Origin: Thalassobius sp034670005
GTDB taxonomy: Bacteria > Pseudomonadota > Alphaproteobacteria > Rhodobacterales > Rhodobacteraceae
Direction of reading: 5' to 3'
Length of the DNA stretch: 64,000 bases
NCBI RefSeq assembly: GCF_034670005.1
Contig: NZ_JAXMOH010000005.1
Location: 124,001 to 188,000 of the forward strand
The translations under genes and the position numbers were made by a program. The notes beneath the pieces are model-generated. The model searched no databases, had not been told where the DNA came from, and was given only the letters and a program-made list of their open reading frames with translations. Positions 24,631-32,133 of this stretch are shown in pieces. Each line of letters begins with the position of its first letter. Position 1 is the first letter of the stretch.

Positions 24631-24652
24631 GGGACGGGGGTAACCCCGTCCC
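24631..24652. terminator. Intercistronic hairpin between bufA and bufB
   Basis: GGGACGGGG (24631-24639) pairs perfectly with CCCCGTCCC (24644-24652), loop GTAA. It starts ten bases after the bufA stop on the transcript. No T-run follows, so partial termination or 3'-end protection of the precursor mRNA is more likely than a full stop. It would give more precursor than enzyme. Confidence 0.65.
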
Positions 24653-24661
24653 AACCGGGCG

Positions 24662-24976
24662 TTAGCCGTCCATCGGCAGGTCGCGGTCAAGTGCTTCCAG
24701 CGACCCTTTGCGCGCAGTGCCGTCGGCCATCGCGGGCAGTTCGATTTCCATGCAGGTGCCTGCATCGACCAGCGACCAGGAATTGCCCTGGTAATCGACC
24801 TTGGAGGTGCCGGCGCAGGTGGTGCCGGCACCGGCTGCGCAATCGTTTTTGCCGGCCAGCGACACGCCAAAGCATTTTTCCTTTGCCATTTCGTCGGCGG
24901 AGGCGGTGGTGGCGTGTGCGGACAGCGCGGCAGCAACGGCGCCTGCAACGGCGAGGGTCTTGATTGTATTGGACAT
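24662..24976 (-). CDS. bufA1: Bufferin precursor, DUF2282 family (BufA1)
   Basis: A 104-residue DUF2282 protein. The signal peptide is MSNTIKTLAVAGAVAAALSA with cleavage near TASA. The core holds exactly four cysteines: C35 (EKCFGVSLAG), C46 (NDCAAG), C54 (TTCAGTS) and C75 (GTCMEIELP), the pattern of BufA1 bufferins, where the inner cysteines become thiooxazoles that bind copper in the periplasm. AAAGGGAAG precedes the ATG. It heads the leftward operon bufA-bufB-bufC-doxX. Neighbours within the window show no ECF sigma factor or copper regulator. The 211 bases upstream to thrS contain the thrS terminator hairpin. Confidence 0.92.
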   Translation of the reverse strand: MSNTIKTLAVAGAVAAALSAHATTASADEMAKEKCFGVSLAGKNDCAAGAGTTCAGTSKVDYQGNSWSLVDAGTCMEIELPAMADGTARKGSLEALDRDLPMDG

Positions 24977-25137
24977 TACTCTTCCCTTTCGGTTTTTTAT
25001 TCAGATCGCTTCGTGGCGATGACCAAAAGGTAGGGAATAGAAGACGTAACAGACCACTCACGTGCGTGTGTATCACGTCCGCGTGTGACGGCGTGACTGG
25101 CAGACTGGCAATTGTGGCTGATAGCCCGGAAATGTTA

Positions 25138-25168
25138 CGGCCCGCGGCGGGTTTTCCGTCGCGGGCCG
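25138..25168 (-). terminator. thrS terminator hairpin
   Basis: A 13-base stem, CGGCCCGCGGCGG (25138-25150) with CCGTCGCGGGCCG (25156-25168), one G-T wobble, 5-base loop. It sits 19 bases beyond the thrS stop on the minus strand. The following bases are only moderately T-rich. Confidence 0.65.
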
Positions 25169-25187
25169 CACATTATTTCAGATTTTG

Positions 25188-27134
25188 TTACAGAAGATCG
25201 GGTGGCGTCGCTTCGATCTTCAAAGCGCTCACGATCTCGTCCAGAGTTGTAACAGAGGTTTGCTTCTCGCCCAGGCGGCGCACCGACACGGTGCTCTCCT
25301 CGACCTCTTTCATACCACAGGCCAAAATCACAGGCACTTTGCCCAACGAATGTTCGCGGACTTTGTAGTTGATCTTTTCGTTGCGAATATCGGCCTCGGC
25401 GCGGATGCCGGCAGCGGTCAGATGGGCGACCACTTTGTGCACGTAATCATCCGCGTCCGAAGTGATCGAGGCAACCACCACCTGCCGCGGCGCCAGCCAG
25501 AACGGCAGTTTGCCCGCATGTTCTTCGATCAGGATGCCGATGAACCGCTCGAAACTGCCCAGCGTCGCGCGGTGCAGCATCACTGGGCGGTGCTTCACCC
25601 CGTCGCGGCCAATATAGTTGGCGTCCAGCCTGTCGGGCAGCACGAAATCAACCTGCAGCGTGCCGCATTGCCAATCGCGCCCGATTGCGTCGGTCAGCAC
25701 GAATTCCAGCTTGGGCCCGTAAAACGCGCCTTCGCCCGGATTCAGTTCGATATCATTGGTCACCTTGCGCGTGGCCGTCAACAACGCCTCTTCGGCGCGG
25801 TCCCAAATCTCGTCCGACCCAGCCCGCATGTCGGGGCGGTCAGAGAATTTGATCTTATAGCTGGGAAAGCCGAGGTCGCGGTAGATTTCGCTGAGAAATC
25901 CGATGAATTTCTCGGTCTCCGCTGCGATCTGGTCTTCTTCGCAGAAGATATGCGCATCATCCTGGGTGAAGCCGCGCACCCGCATGATCCCGTGCAGCGC
26001 CCCCGAAGGTTCATACCGGTTGCACGATCCGAATTCGGCCATCCGCAGCGGCAGGTCACGGTAGGATTTCAGACCCTGATTGAAAATCTGCACGTGACAA
26101 GGGCAGTTCATCGGCTTCAGCGCGTTGATTGCCTTTTCACGGGCATGTTCTTCGTCCACTTCGACGATGAACATGTTCTCCTGGTACTTTTCCCAGTGAC
26201 CGCTGGCTTCCCACAGCTTGCGGTCGACCACTTGCGGGGTGTTGACCTCGACATAGCCGCCCTTTTCCTGCTGGCGGCGCATGTAATCCTGCAGTGTGGT
26301 GTAGATGCGCCAGCCATTCGGGTGCCAGAAAATCTGGCCCGGGGCTTCTTCCTGCATGTGGAACAGGTTCATTTCGCGGCCCAGCTTACGGTGGTCGCGC
26401 TTGGCGGCCTCTTCCAGCATGTTCATGTGGGCCTTCAGCGCTTTGCGGTCCTTGAAAGCGACGCCATAAATCCGCTGCAACATCGGGCGGGTGTTGTCGC
26501 CCAGCCAATAGGCCCCGGCCACATGGGTCAGCTTGAACCCGTCGGCGGGCAGTTGGCCGGTGCTTTGCAAATGCGGGCCGCGGCACAGGTCCATCCAGTC
26601 GCCATGCCAATACATCCGCAGGTCTTCGCCTTCGGGAATGCGGTCGATCAGCTCGATCTTATAGGGCTCGTGGCTGCCGCGATAATGCTCGATCGCGCGG
26701 GCGCGGTCCCAGACCTCGGTCTTGACTTCGTCGCGGGCGTTGATGATCTCCTTCATCCGCGCTTCGATCCGGCCCAGATCTTCGGGAGTAAACGGTTCTT
26801 CACGGTCGAAATCGTAAAACCAGCCGTAATCTCGGACCGGGCCGATGGTGACTTTTACATCGGGCCAGATGTCCTGCACCGCGCGGGCCATTACATGGGC
26901 CAGGTCGTGACGGATCAGTTCCAACGCCGGCGCGTCGTCCTGCATCGTGTTGATGGCGATGCTGGCATCTTCAAGGATCGGCCATTGCAAATCCCAATGC
27001 TGCCCATTCACGGATGCGCTGATCGCCTTTTTCGACAGGGATTTGGAAATGTCGGCGGCGACCTCGGCGGCGGTGATCCCGGCCTCGAATTTGCGCGCAT
27101 TGCCATCAGGGAAAGTAAGGGTGACGTCTGCCAT
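25188..27134 (-). CDS. thrS: Threonyl-tRNA synthetase
   Basis: A 648-residue class II synthetase charging tRNA-Thr. Domain order is complete: TGS (residues 1-62), the second additional/editing domain (HDLAHVMARAVQDIWPDVKVTIGP, with a HxxxH-like zinc site further on), the catalytic core with zinc Cys in MNCPCHVQIF, motif 2 (CNRYEPSGALHGIMRVRGFTQDD, split here for length: the core is RVRGFTQDDAH), motif 3 (HRATLGSFERF), and the anticodon-binding domain. The length is normal. I saw no T-box or translational operator in the 128 bases before the start. Confidence 0.97.
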   Translation of the reverse strand: MADVTLTFPDGNARKFEAGITAAEVAADISKSLSKKAISASVNGQHWDLQWPILEDASIAINTMQDDAPALELIRHDLAHVMARAVQDIWPDVKVTIGPVRDYGWFYDFDREEPFTPEDLGRIEARMKEIINARDEVKTEVWDRARAIEHYRGSHEPYKIELIDRIPEGEDLRMYWHGDWMDLCRGPHLQSTGQLPADGFKLTHVAGAYWLGDNTRPMLQRIYGVAFKDRKALKAHMNMLEEAAKRDHRKLGREMNLFHMQEEAPGQIFWHPNGWRIYTTLQDYMRRQQEKGGYVEVNTPQVVDRKLWEASGHWEKYQENMFIVEVDEEHAREKAINALKPMNCPCHVQIFNQGLKSYRDLPLRMAEFGSCNRYEPSGALHGIMRVRGFTQDDAHIFCEEDQIAAETEKFIGFLSEIYRDLGFPSYKIKFSDRPDMRAGSDEIWDRAEEALLTATRKVTNDIELNPGEGAFYGPKLEFVLTDAIGRDWQCGTLQVDFVLPDRLDANYIGRDGVKHRPVMLHRATLGSFERFIGILIEEHAGKLPFWLAPRQVVVASITSDADDYVHKVVAHLTAAGIRAEADIRNEKINYKVREHSLGKVPVILACGMKEVEESTVSVRRLGEKQTSVTTLDEIVSALKIEATPPDLL

Positions 27135-27262
27135 TGCATGGCCTCCTCGTCAGTTTGGCGCCCACGGAACGCCCGGTTGCGGGTTATGTGTGTTCGCGCC
27201 TTTAATGATGGCGCGGCAAAGGCAAGTCAAGCAGCCCCGCGCGCTGGGGAACACAGCGCGGC

Positions 27263-27850
27263 TCAATGTTCCGGCGTGACTATCGCCAGTTCTGCCAGCC
27301 GTTTGGTCGCCGCGATATAGTCGTCCTGCGACCAACCGCAGTCCTGCCGCAGTTGTTCCCAGTTGCGCACAGACAGCAGGGTCCAGATCAGGTCGGTGGC
27401 GGTTTTGCGGTTCAGGCCCGGCACCAGCAGCCCGTCGTTTTCGATCATTTCGACGGCAGCCTCGCACCCTTCGCGCACTGCCTGCATTCGGTTGGCCCAC
27501 GCATTGCGCGCTTCCTCGTCGCTGTCCTGCATCGCCATCAGGGCGCACGCGACACCATGGATTTCGGGGATGTAGTTGCCCCATGCCTCGACGAACAGCG
27601 CCAGTCGTTCGCGCCCCGATCCGGCGGCGCGGCTTGCCGCCAGCCGGGTATCGACCTCCTTGACCTCATCCAGATGCCGGGTGGTGGCGATCAGCAAATC
27701 CGCCCGTGTGGGGAAATGCAGGTACAGCGCCTGACGGCTGATCCCGGCCTGCTTGGCGATATCCGACATTCGAACGGTGCCGCCGGATTCAAGAAGATGC
27801 CAGGCGGCGGTGAGTATGCGGGTACGGGTCTGTGAGCTTTGTCTTGACAT
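27263..27850 (-). CDS. TetR/AcrR-family repressor
   Basis: A 195-residue TetR regulator. The HTH is in residues about 8-55 (TRTRILTAAWHLLESGG, VRMSDIAKQAGISRQALYLHFPTRADLL). The ligand-binding C-terminal domain is family-typical in length. It is divergent from the NAD(P)-binding oxidoreductase at 27938, with two matching palindromes in and beside the start region, one covering its own ATG. Autorepression and control of the oxidoreductase are inferred from that arrangement. The ligand is unknown. Confidence 0.9.
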   Translation of the reverse strand: MSRQSSQTRTRILTAAWHLLESGGTVRMSDIAKQAGISRQALYLHFPTRADLLIATTRHLDEVKEVDTRLAASRAAGSGRERLALFVEAWGNYIPEIHGVACALMAMQDSDEEARNAWANRMQAVREGCEAAVEMIENDGLLVPGLNRKTATDLIWTLLSVRNWEQLRQDCGWSQDDYIAATKRLAELAIVTPEH

Positions 27851-27858
27851 GATGTCAA
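27844..27858. promoter_or_regulatory. Palindromic operator covering the TetR start codon
   Basis: TTGACATGATGTCAA, a perfect 7-1-7 palindrome. The TetR start codon (27848-27850) lies inside it. It shares TTGACA/TGTCAA half-sites with the palindrome at 27882-27904; the two centres are 42 bases apart, about four helical turns. Confidence 0.75.
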
Positions 27859-27881
27859 TCTAACCTTACGCACTGCGATGT

Positions 27882-27904
27882 CAACTTGACACGGTGTCAA
27901 GTTG
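27882..27904. promoter_or_regulatory. Long palindromic operator in the TetR/SDR spacer
   Basis: CAACTTGACAC, G, GTGTCAAGTTG: a perfect 11-1-11 palindrome in the 87-base divergent spacer, 34 bases upstream of the oxidoreductase start. The inner TTGACAC/GTGTCAA matches the neighbouring operator except at the innermost base of each arm. Confidence 0.78.
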
Positions 27905-27937
27905 CGGAAAACTTAAACCATACGAAAGGAAAGACAG

Positions 27938-28567
27938 ATGAAAGTGATTATCTTCGGGGCGACCGGCACTGTTGGACGTTTGGCGGTCAAACAGATGCTG
28001 GCCGATGGGCACGAAGTGACGGCCTTCGCACGCTGGCCGGAAAAATTAGGCACCCGGGCGGATGCGCTGACGTTGCTGGCAGGCGATGCAATAGACCCGC
28101 AGGCGGTGTCGGAGGCGGTACAGGGACATGATGCGGTTGTGGTGACGCTGGGTGCCGGGACCTCGCGCAAAAGCGTGATCCGGTCGCGCGGCACGATGAA
28201 CGTGATCCAGGCCATGCATGAACACGGGGTCCGTCGGCTGGTCTGCCAATCAACGCTCGGCGCGCATGAAAGCTGGAGCAATCTGAATTTTTTCTGGAAA
28301 CGGATCATGTTCGGGATGCTGCTGAAACCGGTTTTTCAGGATCACGAATTGCAGGAAACGCTTGTCCGGGCCAGCGGCTTGGACTGGACCATCGTGCGCC
28401 CCAGCGCCTTTACCGATGGTCCGGCTTCGGGCGTCTTCAAGGAAGGTTTTCCACCGACCGAGCGGCGTTTATCGCTGAAAATTTCGCGCAAAGAGGTCGC
28501 TGCATTCCTGAGCCGCCAACTGTCCGACAGGCAGTATCGTCAACGGGCAGTCGGTATTTCGACGTGA
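27938..28567 (+). CDS. NAD(P)-binding oxidoreductase (atypical SDR / NmrA-like)
   Basis: A 209-residue atypical short-chain dehydrogenase. The dinucleotide-binding motif is IIFGATGTVGRLAVKQ at residues 4-19, and VVVTLGAGTSRK, RLVCQSTLG and LDWTIVRPSAFTDGP follow in the NmrA/NAD(P)-binding order. No Tyr-x3-Lys dyad of classical SDRs is evident. GAAAGGAAA precedes the ATG. It is divergent from a TetR gene with palindromes between, so it is probably the regulated target. The substrate (redox sensing, quinone or aldehyde) is unknown. Confidence 0.85.
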   Translation: MKVIIFGATGTVGRLAVKQMLADGHEVTAFARWPEKLGTRADALTLLAGDAIDPQAVSEAVQGHDAVVVTLGAGTSRKSVIRSRGTMNVIQAMHEHGVRRLVCQSTLGAHESWSNLNFFWKRIMFGMLLKPVFQDHELQETLVRASGLDWTIVRPSAFTDGPASGVFKEGFPPTERRLSLKISRKEVAAFLSRQLSDRQYRQRAVGIST

Positions 28568-28575
28568 ATAGCGTT

Positions 28576-28600
28576 CCGGGCAGGCGCAAAACCTGCCCGG
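28576..28600. terminator. Bidirectional hairpin between SDR and aminotransferase genes
   Basis: CCGGGCAGG (28576-28584) pairs perfectly with CCTGCCCGG (28592-28600), 7-base loop containing AAAA. It lies nine bases after the oxidoreductase stop and 25 bases beyond the convergent aminotransferase stop. Confidence 0.7.
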
Positions 28601-28625
28601 GTCCGTGAGCGTGAAACCTGTCCGA

Positions 28626-29507
28626 TCAGGCCGCGCTTTGGCTTTGCGCCGGGCTATGGGCGAAATCCCAATACAGTTCGCGGGCGCGCAGTGTCACCGG
28701 GCCAATGCCCAATTCGCGATCGTCCAGCCGTGACACCGGCATCACCTTGGCGATATTTCCAGTGGCGAAAATCTCTTCGGCGGCGCGGAAATCTTCGACC
28801 TTCAGTGTAGTTTCGATCACCTCCACCCCGTCTTCACGCAGCAGTTTAATCACCCGTTGCCGGGTCAGCCCGTTCAGAAAACAGCCGGTGGGGGCGGGCG
28901 TGAAGACCACGCCATCGCGGACCATGAACACGTTGGTCGATGCGGTTTCGGCCACGTTGCCGTCGATATCCAGCGATAGTGCGTTGGAAAACCCATGCTG
29001 GCGGGCATAGACCATGATGCGACCGTTATTGGCGTAAAGCGATCCTGCCTTGGCCTCGGTCAGCGCCATGTCCTGGCGTGGTCGGCGATAGGGCGCGACG
29101 GTCAGCGAAAACCCTTCGGTCGAGGGCATGGCCAGTTCTTCGATACAGATCGCAAAACTTGTGCTGTCGGGGGCGAGTTCGATCAGACCGGGCCCGCTAT
29201 CGCACGACCACATCATCGGACGGATATACAGCTCTGCCCCCTTGGGAAATTTCTTCACCCTTTCGCGCACCAGCGCGGCGATTTCTTCGCCGCTGACGCT
29301 GGGGATCATGCCAAGCGCCTGCGCCGAACGGGGCAGGCGGGCGCAATGCAGGTCCAGATCGGGCATCACGCCTTCGAAACAGCGCGCGCCGTCGAAAACC
29401 TGACTGCCAAGCCATGCAATGTGATCGGCGGCGCCGATGATCGGCGTGTTCCCGTCATGCCAGTCGCCTTCGAACCAGGTTGTGATCTTACCCTTGCCAA
29501 TCGCCAT
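28626..29507 (-). CDS. Branched-chain amino acid aminotransferase family (fold type IV)
   Basis: A 293-residue class IV PLP enzyme of the branched-chain aminotransferase group. The PLP lysine is K153 in MALTEAKAGSLYANNG; SLDIDGNVAETASTNVFMVRDG and CFLNGLTRQRVIKLL are the signature. FEGVMPDLDLH holds the early substrate-site residues. The likely reaction is transfer between Leu/Ile/Val and 2-oxoglutarate, although D-amino acid or aromatic variants of this fold cannot be excluded. GGGAGGA precedes the ATG. It is divergent from an Lrp-type regulator, which probably controls it. Confidence 0.9.
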   Translation of the reverse strand: MAIGKGKITTWFEGDWHDGNTPIIGAADHIAWLGSQVFDGARCFEGVMPDLDLHCARLPRSAQALGMIPSVSGEEIAALVRERVKKFPKGAELYIRPMMWSCDSGPGLIELAPDSTSFAICIEELAMPSTEGFSLTVAPYRRPRQDMALTEAKAGSLYANNGRIMVYARQHGFSNALSLDIDGNVAETASTNVFMVRDGVVFTPAPTGCFLNGLTRQRVIKLLREDGVEVIETTLKVEDFRAAEEIFATGNIAKVMPVSRLDDRELGIGPVTLRARELYWDFAHSPAQSQSAA

Positions 29508-29665
29508 GTGATCCTCCCAAAGACATTTTTGATGATTTCTGAATCTGCAAGAAGTTTACCGCAGTGTGGCGAAATTATCTGTGAAAATTGGGACTCTGTT
29601 CGCTATTATCAAAATCTAATTTTGTATATGTTACATAATATGGATGAAAATTTTGTGGTGATGCG

Positions 29666-30124
29666 ATGAAACTGGCTGAGTCCGATTTGCGTATTCTGCG
29701 GGAAATGGCCCGCGACGGACGGCAGACCAATGCGGAACTGGCCGAAAAGGTGGGTCTGTCGGCCAGCCAATGCTGGCAGCGGCTGCGGCGGCTGGAAAAA
29801 ACCGGCGCGATCAAGGGCTATGGGGCCCGCATTGATCACGATGTCCTTGGGGTGCCCGAAACGGTGTTGCTGGAATTGGCGATGGAACGCAACGAAGGGG
29901 TCGAGGTCGAAGCGGTCTGTGAAACGCTGGCACGGTTGCCCGAAGTGTTGGAAGTGCGGATGACCACCGGCGATTTCGACATCTTCGCCAAGCTCGCGGT
30001 CAGCGGGACCCGCGGCTATGAACGGTTCCTGCGCGAACGGCTTTATAAGATCAAGGGCATCCGCCAGTCGCGGTCGAGCTTTTCTCTGCGATGCTACAAG
30101 AACGAAATTTCAGTGGTGCCTTAA
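29666..30124 (+). CDS. Lrp/AsnC-family regulator
   Basis: A 152-residue Lrp-type protein. The N-terminal HTH reads LRILREMARDGRQTNAELAEKVGLSASQCWQRLRRLEKTG, quoted in part: the recognition helix is LSASQCWQRLRRLE. The RAM ligand domain follows (VLEVRMTTGDFDIFAKLAVSG). It is divergent from the aminotransferase gene across an AT-rich 158-base spacer, a normal setting for amino-acid-responsive control. The last four bases overlap the convergent HxlR gene. Confidence 0.92.
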   Translation: MKLAESDLRILREMARDGRQTNAELAEKVGLSASQCWQRLRRLEKTGAIKGYGARIDHDVLGVPETVLLELAMERNEGVEVEAVCETLARLPEVLEVRMTTGDFDIFAKLAVSGTRGYERFLRERLYKIKGIRQSRSSFSLRCYKNEISVVP

Positions 30125-30609
30125 TCGACCAGTCCCAACCGGAACCGCATCGCGTCATCCGCCCCCGGGCCGGGGCGCGGGGTGGCTTGTTCGGGGCCGA
30201 CCGGGGCACCGGTCACGCTGTCGATCAGGTTCAGGGCCAGCGGATGACCGGTTTCCCGGTCAACAAGGTCCAGTGGTGGACCGTCCGCGCCATGCGCCTG
30301 CCACCGGTCGCCCCATTCGCGCAATGCGACCAGCACCGGCCACAAATCGCCGCCCTTTTGGGTTAGCCGGTATTCGTCGCGCGGCGGGTTTTCCTGATAG
30401 CGGTGTTTTCTGATCAGCCCCGCCGCTTCGAGCTGTTTCAGGCGGGTGGCCAGCGTCTGGGCCGGGATGCCGCTCGATTTCTGCAATTGATCGTAGCGGT
30501 TGAGGCCGAGCATCAGATCGCGCAGGATCAAGATGCCCCAGCGATCGACAATCGCTTCAATCGCGCCCGCAACCGAACATGCCATACCGGAAAAAGATTT
30601 CGCTTTCAC
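30121..30609 (-). CDS. HxlR-family winged-helix regulator
   Basis: A 162-residue HxlR protein: MACSVAGAIEAIVDRWGILILRDLMLG, RYDQLQKSSGIPAQTLATRLKQLEAAGLI and the wing RYQENPPRDEYRLTQKGGDLWPVLVALREWGDRW (given as separate motifs). C11 lies at the N-terminus where redox-sensing members keep a cysteine. The start is GTG at 30609 with AAGGGGC well placed; the ATG at 30585 would be a weaker alternative. It follows the QueG-like fusion gene by 18 bases and is probably co-transcribed from the palindromic promoter region at 31972. Confidence 0.9.
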   Translation of the reverse strand: MKAKSFSGMACSVAGAIEAIVDRWGILILRDLMLGLNRYDQLQKSSGIPAQTLATRLKQLEAAGLIRKHRYQENPPRDEYRLTQKGGDLWPVLVALREWGDRWQAHGADGPPLDLVDRETGHPLALNLIDSVTGAPVGPEQATPRPGPGADDAMRFRLGLVD

Positions 30610-30627
30610 CCTTGTGCCCCTTAATGC

Positions 30628-31956
30628 TCACCCCGGAAAACAGCGCCCGAAGGCCCGGAACAGTTTCATATCCCCTTTAACCCGGATTTTCCGCAATACA
30701 ATCGCGTTAATCACACTGTATTGCCGGTTGATTACCCGCGTCCAGGTTTCCGCATCCGCCGTGATCCTGACGTCGGGGTCGCCATGATGGCCCTTCGTGA
30801 CCTGCAATTTACGGTCCGCGATACGTATCGTCACCTCGATGTTTTCTATGCCGGTGAAGGTCCAGTGATAGGTGGAGTTCAGCCCCTTTGACCGACCGCG
30901 CTGAAACGCCAATGGCAGCTGCGCAATGAATGCCGCCACCGACCGGGTCAGAACCCCACGCCGAACCCGTTTGATGTCTTTGTGCGGATAGCGGTTCCTG
31001 GCAAAGCTTTCAGCATCCGATCCGGGCAGTACGTAAAGCGTTTCTTCCTTGTCTTGAAATGGTTTGACGACCCTTTCGACATAGCCGGGCCGGTCTTCGA
31101 GGAACGGATTGATCACATCTTCGCCCGCCGGACAGACCGCAAGGCAATAGGCCGCCTTGTACCCCGGTTTGAACGACAGCGATTGCCACAGCGACGTGGA
31201 TTCCTGATCTGAAAACCGTTTGCGATAAGCGTTCATATCCTTCGATTCCACGACCGCATCGACGAAATCGTTAAAGTTTCCCAGAAAATCCCGGTAGTTG
31301 TGAGTGAAACAGGTCAAGAAGTCGAAGCTTTCATCGGGCTTCAGCGCCCCCACCGGGCAGGCCGCCACGCACAATTTGCAGCCCAGGCAGGGATTGTAAT
31401 CCAGCGGTTGATCATAGGCATCGGCCTCGACCCCGATCAATACTGTATCAAGCAGGATGAAAGACCCGAATTTGGGGTGGATTACACTGCGATGGACCCC
31501 CATTTTGCCCAATCCCGCTTCGACCGCGATCGGCTTATGCGCCACCGTCCATGTGCGGCCGGGCAATTGCGCCTCCATCGGAAAGGCGGCGACCGCGTTG
31601 CAGGCAGGAATGCCCATATCCGACAGTTCGGTGACAATGGCGCGGGCGGTGTCGTTCACATCGTCATAGACGGTGTGGAATTCCTGGTTTGCCACCGACC
31701 GGACCGGGGACCGGACCGGTTCGCGGTTCATCCGTGAACAGATCGCCATCACCATTTTCGTTTCTGGAAAAACATCGCGGATATAGCTGCGCTGATCAGC
31801 CAGTCCGGGGCGGTCGACCTCGACCAGGCCGACATCGCCAGCGCCATGGCGCAGCGCCAGTTGTTTCAACCAGTCCGCCGACAGCGGCGCGTCGGATTTG
31901 GCCACCGGCGCCTTGGCGCGGACGCGTTGGACGGTGGGATGATCGTCTAGTTTCAT
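30628..31956 (-). CDS. QueG-like 4Fe-4S reductase fused to an SCP2 sterol-carrier domain
   Basis: A 442-residue protein joining two domains. Residues about 25-320 look like the corrinoid/iron-sulphur reductase group (QueG and reductive dehalogenases): VEAGLGKMGVHRSVIHPKFGSF precedes a CxxCxxCxxxCP cluster (CLGCKLCVAACPVG, Cys190-200) and a second CLAVCPAGE cluster near 271. Residues about 355-442 resemble an SCP2 lipid-binding domain (STYHWTFTGIENIEVTIRI, KGHHGDPDVRITADAETW). There is no signal peptide or membrane anchor. The ATG at 31956 has GGAG six bases upstream; an ATG four codons earlier lacks one. A hydrophobic substrate held by the SCP2 domain is a reasonable inference. Unrelated to any tRNA-modification gene nearby. 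Confidence 0.78.
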   Translation of the reverse strand: MKLDDHPTVQRVRAKAPVAKSDAPLSADWLKQLALRHGAGDVGLVEVDRPGLADQRSYIRDVFPETKMVMAICSRMNREPVRSPVRSVANQEFHTVYDDVNDTARAIVTELSDMGIPACNAVAAFPMEAQLPGRTWTVAHKPIAVEAGLGKMGVHRSVIHPKFGSFILLDTVLIGVEADAYDQPLDYNPCLGCKLCVAACPVGALKPDESFDFLTCFTHNYRDFLGNFNDFVDAVVESKDMNAYRKRFSDQESTSLWQSLSFKPGYKAAYCLAVCPAGEDVINPFLEDRPGYVERVVKPFQDKEETLYVLPGSDAESFARNRYPHKDIKRVRRGVLTRSVAAFIAQLPLAFQRGRSKGLNSTYHWTFTGIENIEVTIRIADRKLQVTKGHHGDPDVRITADAETWTRVINRQYSVINAIVLRKIRVKGDMKLFRAFGRCFPG

Positions 31957-31971
31957 CTGGGACTCCATTGC

Positions 31972-31990
31972 AACTCTAATTATTAGAGTT
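31972..31990. promoter_or_regulatory. Palindrome upstream of the QueG-like/HxlR operon
   Basis: AACTCTAA, TTA, TTAGAGTT: an inverted repeat with 8-base perfect arms, 16 bases before the chosen start codon. It is AT-rich against its GC-rich surroundings. The HxlR regulator encoded downstream in the same transcript is the natural candidate to bind it. Confidence 0.7.
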
Positions 31991-32133
31991 ACATTTCGGA
32001 AGCTCCGTCAGGCAAGAGTTTCGCGTGGTGACGTTACGGCAAATCCCGGTCTCGAAACCGCGTCAGGCTGTGCTTGGGGGCTTTCCCCTGCTGCGCCATT
32101 GCGGCACAGTCGCGGCCAAACAGGAGGGACCCG

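Noticed and set aside
24977..25187. ECF-type or copper-regulator promoter for bufA
   Set aside because: I found GTTAC-like and AC-rich pieces but no convincing spaced -35/-10 pair or known copper operator.
27135..27262. T-box or translational operator before thrS
   Set aside because: There is no tRNA-like leader or T-box motif; only a weak 7-base stem from the neighbouring TetR gene end.
25185..27320. Plus-strand frame of 711 codons across thrS
   Set aside because: It mirrors thrS exactly; the minus strand carries all synthetase motifs.
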